From Paenibacillus silagei (GTDB taxonomy: Bacteria; Bacillota; Bacilli; Paenibacillales; Paenibacillaceae): a stretch of 64,000 nucleotides of DNA. Positions 41,336 through 49,200 of the stretch are shown here, piece by piece; position 1 is the stretch's first letter; the number at the start of each line of letters is the position of its first letter. The notes under the pieces are model-generated. The model saw nothing but the letters and a program-made list of their open reading frames with translations. It was not told the DNA's origin and made no database searches. Made by a program: the position numbers and the translations under genes. The stretch is taken from the NCBI RefSeq assembly GCF_017874735.1, contig NZ_JAGGLV010000010.1, forward strand, positions 124,001-188,000, given 5' to 3'.

Positions 41336-43390
41336 TCACCGATGAATTCCCTTCTCACGCACAAACCTCTCCAGCACCCCGAACTCCTCCGTCACCTTGG
41401 TGAACGGCAGGGCGGCAAGGACCTGCTCCCGGTACGGGTTACGGGCTCCGGCCGCCAGGCGGGAATCCAGGATGCTGAGTACACCGAGGTCTGTCTCGCT
41501 GCGGATCAGGCGCCCGGTACCTTGTCTTAAGCGCAGCAGCATGTCCGGCACGTAGACATCCATGAGCGGATTCTTCGCCTGCGCGGCCTTGTATTCGTAG
41601 ACAGGATCAGCCGGAACCGGGAACGGCAGCCGGAAGACGATCAGATGCGAAAGATCTGCACCCTCGATATTCACGCCTTCCCAGAACACGCCGGTACTCA
41701 GCAGCACGCCCTTACTCGTCCGGAACTCAGCGATCACCCCGTCCTGCGACGAGCCTTCCCGCTGCATATGCAGCGCCCAGTTCAGCTTCTCCGCACTCAG
41801 CTTCTTGTGAATGTACTTCATATCCTCTTTGGCCGAAAAAAGCACCAGCGTCCGCCCGTCCGTTACATTGCACAGCCGCAGCAGCTCCTTATACGCCGCT
41901 TCCAGATAAGCTTCCCGGTTATGGTGGTTATAGTAAGGAACGTCTTTGGCGATATACATCATCGTGTGGTTGTCGTAATCGAACGGTGAAGCCTGACGCT
42001 CCATATACTCCCCTCTGTAGCCCAGCGAACGGGAGAGATAAGCGTATTGTTCCTCCAGCGTACCGCCGGACTGGCTGAGGGTTGCGGAGGTGAGGATGAC
42101 AGAGGTCTTGCCGCTAAATAGACTGTATTTCAGGAATTGGCTGATCCCCTTGGGGCAGATGCTGACGGCAGCTTCTCCCCGGGGCTGGCTGGCCCAGAGC
42201 AGATAGTTGTCCTCCGTCCCGGCCAGCACCTGGAAGAGGTCAATCATTCCGTTAACCGCTTCGAAGGTATTATCAATCTCCCGCTCATGCCGGGAGGTCA
42301 GCACCGAGAGACTGAGGCAGAACTCCTGCAGAATCTGCACAGCCTGCTGCAGCGGGACTCCGGTAATCGCCGATACTTTAATCCGGTCAGTGTCCTGCTT
42401 GGCCGTGTGCAGCAGGTCTGCTTCTATCTGTCTGAATAACTCTTTGGCACAGCGCCGGACGAACTGGCAGGACTTCATCAGGCTGCGGTCCGCCGACTGC
42501 TTGAACAGAAGCTGCATGGCATCCTCCAGCACCCGGGAGATCTGCCGGAAGGTGAATTCAAGCGTCTGGGCATCCCTGACCTTGGCTTCCAGATTATGCG
42601 CTTCATCTATAATGATCAGAGCAGGCCGCTCGGTGATCAGGCCTTTGGTCCCTTCCTTTTTCTTGATCAGGTCACGGATCAGCAGGTCCTGGTTCACGAT
42701 GATGATGTCCATCTCGCCCGGGCCGGCGTTGATCTTGGCCCGCATGTCGTAGAAGGCGCAGGTATGCTTGTAGTGGCAGTGCTCGAACTTGCAATCTGTC
42801 ACACACACGTTAGACCATAGGGCATCACTGACTCCGCCCTTCAGATCTGCCCGCTCGTTGATTTCTGCATTCAGGATACGTTCTGCCATTACCGTGAGCG
42901 GGGAGCCGGACTCCCCGGACGGGAACAGGTCCGCTGCCCGGTACCGGCAGGCATATTGCCCCATGCCCTTGCCGACTACAGAGCGGACCATGGAGAAGCC
43001 GAGCCGGCTGCCGATGAACCGCAGATCCTTATGGATCTGTTCAGAGAGCTGGATGGACGAGGTGGCGATAATGACCGGCTGCCGTGAGAGCTGGTTGATG
43101 AGCAGGCCGGGAATCAGGTAGGCGAAGGATTTGCCGATACCGACTCCGGCTTCAATCATGGCATTGCGGCCATGGACATAAGCGTCGGCAATATCCAGCG
43201 ACATATCCTGCTGGCCGAGCCGTTCGGTGAGACCGAGCCGTTTGAACCGGTCATACATGCGGAAGATGGCATTGACCAGGGCAGGCTCGGCGTTTTTGGC
43301 CGGCTCCTGCTTCTGTAATTTGTAGAGATCATTTAACCAGTTGATAACGACCGCCCCTTTTCCTGAAATATAAGGTTTTATAGGTTTCAC
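41336..43390 (-). CDS. DinG-like ATP-dependent helicase
   Basis: About 684 residues from GTG 43390. The open frame extends to ATG 43486, but that ATG has no ribosome binding site and its extra 32 residues look foreign to the family; AGAAGGA lies about 12 bases before the GTG, so the start remains uncertain. XPD/DinG superfamily 2 motifs: Walker A EAGVGIGKSFAY, iron-sulfur-type Cys set (YACRYR ... NVCVTDCKFEHCHYKHTC), DEAH box IIIDEAHNLEAK, motif V/VI region GVFWEGVNIEG and RQGTGRLIRSETD. These enzymes unwind DNA, including damaged or R-loop structures, 5' to 3'. It stands alone. Confidence 0.88.
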   Translation of the reverse strand: MKPIKPYISGKGAVVINWLNDLYKLQKQEPAKNAEPALVNAIFRMYDRFKRLGLTERLGQQDMSLDIADAYVHGRNAMIEAGVGIGKSFAYLIPGLLINQLSRQPVIIATSSIQLSEQIHKDLRFIGSRLGFSMVRSVVGKGMGQYACRYRAADLFPSGESGSPLTVMAERILNAEINERADLKGGVSDALWSNVCVTDCKFEHCHYKHTCAFYDMRAKINAGPGEMDIIIVNQDLLIRDLIKKKEGTKGLITERPALIIIDEAHNLEAKVRDAQTLEFTFRQISRVLEDAMQLLFKQSADRSLMKSCQFVRRCAKELFRQIEADLLHTAKQDTDRIKVSAITGVPLQQAVQILQEFCLSLSVLTSRHEREIDNTFEAVNGMIDLFQVLAGTEDNYLLWASQPRGEAAVSICPKGISQFLKYSLFSGKTSVILTSATLSQSGGTLEEQYAYLSRSLGYRGEYMERQASPFDYDNHTMMYIAKDVPYYNHHNREAYLEAAYKELLRLCNVTDGRTLVLFSAKEDMKYIHKKLSAEKLNWALHMQREGSSQDGVIAEFRTSKGVLLSTGVFWEGVNIEGADLSHLIVFRLPFPVPADPVYEYKAAQAKNPLMDVYVPDMLLRLRQGTGRLIRSETDLGVLSILDSRLAAGARNPYREQVLAALPFTKVTEEFGVLERFVREKGIHR

Positions 43391-43675
43391 ATTATAAATG
43401 TTCCTTCTATTTCTCGCTGAAACAGTGCCATCCCTAAAAGGACAGCAAAGCTGCTTCCACTTGTCAATGTTAGTCTTGTCCTGCATGATATACGGCAGAG
43501 GTTGTTATTATCTTAGATGGCGGGCAAACAGTCAAGGGTAAAGGGTAAATCTGTCTTCTAGATCCTGGAAGTTCGTCCCTTGTAGGCGGCAGCGGGGCTT
43601 CATTCGATCGGAAGGTCCATATCTATTATAATGAGGGCATAATCTGCGTACTGATCACGAAGGGAGAGAGAACAT

Positions 43676-44965
43676 ATGAGCGAACGTCTGCCTTGTCAGA
43701 CCCCGGGCTGCACGGGAAGCATTCTTCCTGCAACCGCACTGAAGACCGGGGGGATCTGTATGCCCTGCCAGCAGCGGAAGCTTGCAGAGGAGAGACAAGC
43801 TTATATTGAGCAGAACCGTAAAGAGGTGAACAGGTACGCCGGTATCCATGATCCGGTTGAAATTCTCACCATGCTGCACAGCCCGCGGAAGCCTGATCCG
43901 CTGATCAAGGAAGTCCCTTACCCCCGGACCGCACAGGAGCTGTATCACGGACTGACGGAGGAAGAGAGAGGGCGGATGGAGAGCTACGCCGTTCATTTAT
44001 TAGAAGAAGAGGATATAGACCAGGCGGAGACGGTGCTGGTGTCACTCCTCTGCTTCACGGATACACGGCTTGGGCCGGGTCTGGAAATGCTCCTCCACAC
44101 AGGGAATTATGCGCCCGCGATCCTCTTCAAGGATGCTGACGCGCAGGTCAGGGACCGGCTCATTGCTCAGGTGGAGTCCGATCCGGTTAACCGTAATCTG
44201 CTGCTGCTGGCGCTGGCCTGGATTGGCGATGAAGAGGTGGTCAGGCTGTTCGCGGCATGGCGGCAGTCCCCGCCGGAGTGGGCGTCAGCGTTATATATAG
44301 CTCCCGAGATGTATGCCCGTGAAGCGGGCTGGGAGCTGGATGCCGGAGGCGGCAAAAGGCAGCTGTATCATCCTGAATGTTACCCCTTCCTGGTAAGCAG
44401 GGAAGACACTCTGGAAGCGCCTGGTGCTCCGGCGGCTGTTCAAATGCTCCAGACAGGAACGCACGCCTGTCCTTGGTGCGGAGGTGCGCTAACTGTTTTA
44501 TTTGATTACGATTTGCAGCATCCGCAGGTTAGGTTCATGGAGCTTCCCGGCAAGCGACTAAGAATTGCAGCCTGTATGCACTGCAACTGTTATGGCACTG
44601 TATATATGAAGGCTGATCTGGAGGGTGGGTATGCATGGAGTGAATATAATGTTGTTCCTGGATATCTGCCTGACAATACTGGAGGAGCATTGGCGTTCAA
44701 CACGTGGCATGTAATGCAGCTGTCGGAACAGCCGGCAGGTACTTATGAGAGTGCATACTGGGTTCTGGAGGCACCGGCCTCGCAGATCGGAGGTCATCCG
44801 GCCTGGATTCAGGATGCGGACTATCCGGCCTGTCCCTGCTGCGCACAGACGATGACTTTTGCGGCGCAGGCGGATATGGGCCAGGTGGCGGAGGACGAGG
44901 GAATTTATTATGCTTTTCTGTGCCGGGAGTGCCTGATTACAGCGGTGAATTACCAGCAGACCTGA
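43676..44965 (+). CDS. Hypothetical zinc-ribbon protein
   Basis: 429 residues. The N-terminus has a ribbon of two Cys pairs (CQTPGCTGSILPATALKTGG then CMPCQQ). A central helical region (about 90-230) resembles HEAT-like repeats. The C-terminal half contains further Cys pairs (ACPWCGG, CMHCNC, CPCCAQ, CREC), consistent with two more zinc sites, and a DUF1963-like SQIGGHPAWIQDADYPACP segment. I cannot assign a function. A good -10 box TATAAT lies at 43627-43632 and GGGAGAG precedes the ATG. The kinase pair downstream begins about 90 bases later and may be a separate unit. Confidence 0.8.
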   Translation: MSERLPCQTPGCTGSILPATALKTGGICMPCQQRKLAEERQAYIEQNRKEVNRYAGIHDPVEILTMLHSPRKPDPLIKEVPYPRTAQELYHGLTEEERGRMESYAVHLLEEEDIDQAETVLVSLLCFTDTRLGPGLEMLLHTGNYAPAILFKDADAQVRDRLIAQVESDPVNRNLLLLALAWIGDEEVVRLFAAWRQSPPEWASALYIAPEMYAREAGWELDAGGGKRQLYHPECYPFLVSREDTLEAPGAPAAVQMLQTGTHACPWCGGALTVLFDYDLQHPQVRFMELPGKRLRIAACMHCNCYGTVYMKADLEGGYAWSEYNVVPGYLPDNTGGALAFNTWHVMQLSEQPAGTYESAYWVLEAPASQIGGHPAWIQDADYPACPCCAQTMTFAAQADMGQVAEDEGIYYAFLCRECLITAVNYQQT

Positions 44966-45053
44966 GTTTCGTTATTTGAAATTTTGGGTATATAAGCTAT
45001 ATTTTCGAAATATAAACGCAAGGCATGCTACAACCTGGAAAGCGAGGGTTCTC

Positions 45054-46283
45054 ATGGATTTTCCAGTCAATATCCTGCTTGTAGACGATCATCCCGAGAA
45101 CCTGCTTGCCCTAGAGGCCGTTCTCCGCGGAGAGCCTTACCGGTTGTTTCGGGCCTATTCCGGGATTGAAGCTTTACGCTGTCTGCTGGAGGAGGAATTC
45201 GCCGTCATTGTGATGGATGTGCAAATGCCGGATATGGACGGGCTGGAGACGGCGCGCCTTATCCGTACCCGGGAGAAGAATCATGTGGTGCCGATTATTT
45301 TCATGTCCGCTAACAGTACGACGATGGAGGATATCTTCGCAGGTTACTCTGTGGGTGCGATGGATTACATGACGAAGCCCTTCGTCCCGCAGCTGTTCAA
45401 GTCCAAGATTGAGGGCTATGTCAGTATGTATGAAGCGAATAAGACGCTGCAGCTCCAGAGCGAAATGCTGAAGCAGCAGGCGCGGCAGCTGGAGAAGACG
45501 AATCAGGAGCTTCGGGAAGCGAAGGAAGCGGCAGAAGTTGCCTCCAAGGTGAAATCTGAATTCCTGGCGATGATGAGCCATGAGATCCGCACGCCGCTGA
45601 ACGGGATCATCGGGATGTCTGATCTGCTGCTCGCCTCTGATCTGCCGGAGGAATATTGTGAGATGGCGGGGATTATCCATACAAGCAGTAATGCCCTTCT
45701 GTCGGTGATCAATCCCATTCTCGATTATTCCAAGCTGGAAGCCGGGAAGCTGGTGGTGGAAGATGCGCCGTTCTCTCTGCAGGACTGCCTGAGTGAGACT
45801 ATTGCTCTGTTCACTGCTAAGATCCGTGAGCGGAAGCTTGATATGGTAGTGGAGATTGATCCTGCTGTGCCGCCTGATCTGGTGGGAGATGTGAACCGCC
45901 TCCGCCAGGTGCTGAATAATCTCGTAGGCAATGCCGTGAAGTTCACCCATGCAGGCAGTGTATACATAATGGTTAACAAGCAGGAGGGACCGGCGGAGAA
46001 GCTTACGCTTGAATTCACAATCAGAGACACAGGAATCGGGATTCCCCCGGATAAAATCGGCGAGCTGTTCCAGCCCTTCTCCCAGCTTGATGCCTCTACC
46101 ACACGCAGGTTCGAAGGCACGGGGCTTGGCTTATCGATCAGCAAAGCACTGGTTGAGCTGATGGGCGGAAGCATCCGGGTCGAGCCATCGGAGGAGCCCG
46201 GGGCTACGTTTGTTTTTACAATTGTCGTTCGTGAGCATCTTGGATTGGAGCAAAAATACGTGCTGAATAAGGGGCAGGGTTGA
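45054..46283 (+). CDS. Response-regulator/histidine-kinase fusion
   Basis: 409 residues from ATG 45054 (GAGGG six bases upstream); the longer frame from 44976 lacks a site. Order: receiver domain first (NILLVDDHPEN, acceptor Asp in VIVMDVQMPDMDG, Lys in DYMTKPF), a coiled-coil linker (LQLQSEMLKQQARQLEKT), HisKA (AMMSHEIRTPLNG) and HATPase (NLVGNAVKFTH, DTGIGIP, GTGLGLSIS). No membrane segment, so it is cytoplasmic. This reversed order suits a phosphorelay step. It ends 4 bases before the 1902-residue hybrid kinase and is surely co-transcribed, so the two probably exchange phosphate. Confidence 0.92.
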   Translation: MDFPVNILLVDDHPENLLALEAVLRGEPYRLFRAYSGIEALRCLLEEEFAVIVMDVQMPDMDGLETARLIRTREKNHVVPIIFMSANSTTMEDIFAGYSVGAMDYMTKPFVPQLFKSKIEGYVSMYEANKTLQLQSEMLKQQARQLEKTNQELREAKEAAEVASKVKSEFLAMMSHEIRTPLNGIIGMSDLLLASDLPEEYCEMAGIIHTSSNALLSVINPILDYSKLEAGKLVVEDAPFSLQDCLSETIALFTAKIRERKLDMVVEIDPAVPPDLVGDVNRLRQVLNNLVGNAVKFTHAGSVYIMVNKQEGPAEKLTLEFTIRDTGIGIPPDKIGELFQPFSQLDASTTRRFEGTGLGLSISKALVELMGGSIRVEPSEEPGATFVFTIVVREHLGLEQKYVLNKGQG

Positions 46284-46287
46284 TATT

Positions 46288-49200
46288 ATGAGCGATGACA
46301 ACCAAATCAAAGAAAACCAGGGCGATGGAATAGACGCCGGTGAACTGCTGAGCGCCTTAATGGCGATGAAGAAGGGCAATTTCTCCCACCGGATGCCTTA
46401 TGACCGGACGGGGCTCGCTGGTAAGGTAGCCGATACGTTCAACGAGATTATGGAGATTCAGGAGAGCCTGGTGAACGAGGTTCAGACGGTGGCCAGAGTG
46501 GTCGGCAAGGAAGGGAACCTGTCCAGACGGTTCGTGCAGAAGAATCTGGGCGGGTCCTGGGAGACGGTGACCGATTCCTTGAACGGCCTGGTGATTGACC
46601 TGATTCAGCCGACCAGCGAGATGGTCCGGGTGATTAACGCCGTAGCCAAGGGCGATCTGTCCCAGCAGGTGGAGCTGGCGATTGAAGGACGGCCGCTTAC
46701 GGGCGAGTTCCAGCGGACGGCAAGCAATATCAATATGATGGTCAATCAGCTCAGCACGTTCGCCTCCGAGGTTACACGTGTAGCGCGTGAGGTGGGTACC
46801 GAAGGTATTTTGGGCGGACAGGCTGATGTGAAGGGGGTCTCCGGCACCTGGAAGGATCTGACCGACAGCGTCAATTACATGGCGACGAATCTTACGGATC
46901 AGGTGCGCAACATCGCAGCGGTGACAACGGCGGTAGCAAACGGCGATCTGTCGAAGCAGATTACGGTCAATGCGCGCGGCGAAATCATGGAGCTGAAGAA
47001 TACGATCAACACAATGGTGGACCAGCTCTCCATGTTCGCCTCTGAGGTGACCCGGGTGGCGCGCGAGGTCGGGACCGAAGGCAAGCTCGGCGGACAGGCC
47101 GATGTGAAGGATGTCTCCGGCACCTGGCGGGATTTGACTGAGAGCGTCAACTATATGGCGTCCAACCTGACGAACCAGGTGCGGAACATCGCGGTGGTGA
47201 CCACGGCGGTGGCCAACGGCGATCTGTCGAAGAAGATTACCGCCGATGTGCAGGGTGAAATTCTGGAGCTGAAGAATACGATCAATATCATGGTGGATCA
47301 GTTATCGACCTTTGCTTCCGAGGTGACCCGGATGGCGCGTGAGGTGGGTACGGAAGGGATTCTCGGCGGGCAGGCTGATGTGAAGGGCGTGTCCGGCACC
47401 TGGCGGGATTTGACCGAAAGCGTCAACTATATGGCGTCCAACTTAACGAATCAGGTGCGCAATATCGCGGAAGTGACCACGGCGGTAGCCAAGGGCGACC
47501 TGTCGAAGACGATTACCGTCGATGCGAAGGGCGAGATTCTGGAGCTGAAAAGTACCATTAACATCATGGTGGACCAGCTCAGCAATTTCGCCTCCGAGGT
47601 CACGCGTGTGGCGCGCGAGGTATCTACAGAAGGAATTCTCGGCGGACAGGCCGATGTGAAGGGAGTCTCCGGAACCTGGAAGGATCTGACCGACAGCGTG
47701 AACTTCATGGCGGGCACGCTGACGGATCAGGTGCGCAATATCGCTGAAGTGACGACTGCCGTGGCGAAGGGGGATCTGTCCAAGCAGATTACGGTGAATG
47801 CGACCGGCGAGATTCTGGAGCTGAAGAACACCATTAACACCATGGTGGAGCAGCTGTCGATCTTCGCCTCCGAAGTGACGCGCGTGGCGCGTGAGGTCGG
47901 CACGGAAGGCATGCTGGGCGGACAGGCGCAGGTGAAGGGCGTAGCCGGGACCTGGCGCGATTTGACCGAGAGCGTGAACTATATGGCGTCCAACCTGACG
48001 AATCAGGTGCGCAACATCGCGGTCGTAACGACAGCGGTGGCGAACGGGGACCTGTCCAAGAAAATCACTGCGGATGTGCAAGGCGAAATTCTGGAGCTGA
48101 AGAATACGATCAATACGATGGTCGACCAGCTCTCCATGTTCTCCTCCGAGGTGACGCGTGTAGCACGCGAGGTCGGTACAGACGGCAAGCTCGGCGGCCA
48201 GGCGCAGGTGAAGGGAGTAGGCGGCACCTGGAAGGACTTGACCGAAGGCGTAAATAACATGGCCCGCAATCTGACGGACCAGGTGCGTAATATTGCAGAT
48301 GTGACCACGGCGGTAGCCAAGGGCGACCTGTCCAAGAAGATTACCGTAGACGTCAAGGGCGAGATTCTGGAGCTGAAAAATACGATCAACACCATGGTGG
48401 ATCAGCTCTCCATCTTCGCCTCCGAGGTGACGCGTGTAGCGCGCGAGGTGGGTACGGACGGCAAGCTGGGCGCGCAGGCCGAGGTGAAGGATGTGTCCGG
48501 CACCTGGAAGGATCTGACCGATACCGTCAACTTCATGGCGAGCAACCTGACGATTCAGATGCGCAATATTGCCGGTGTAACCACGGCGGTAGCGAACGGG
48601 GATCTGTCCAAGAAGATTACGGTGGATGTCAAAGGCGAATTGCTTGAGCTGAAGAACACGATCAATACGATGGTGGATCAGCTGAATTCGTTCGCCTCTG
48701 AGGTAACGCGTGTAGCGAGCGAGGTCGGCACGGACGGGAAGCTGGGCGGACAGGCCCAGGTGCGCGGTGTCGGGGGGATCTGGAAGGATCTGACCGACAA
48801 CGTGAATATTATGGCCACCAATCTGACCGATCAGGTGCGCGGCATCGCCAAGGTCGTGACGGCGGTAGCGAACGGGAACCTGAAGCAGAAGCTGACGGTG
48901 GAGGCCAAGGGTGAGATTGCCGAGCTGACGGATACGATCAATAACATGATCGAGACGCTGGCCACCTTCGCTGATCAGGTCACTACCGTGGCCCGCGAGG
49001 TTGGAGCCGAAGGGAAGCTGGGCGGTCAGGCCAGTGTGCCGGGGGCCGCGGGTACCTGGCGTGATCTGACGGACAACGTCAATTACATGGCGAGTACGCT
49101 GACCACACAGGTGCGGGCCATCACCAATGTGGCTACCGCAGTGACTAACGGCGATCTGTCACGGGCGATTGATGTGTCCGCCTCCGGGGAGGTTGCCACG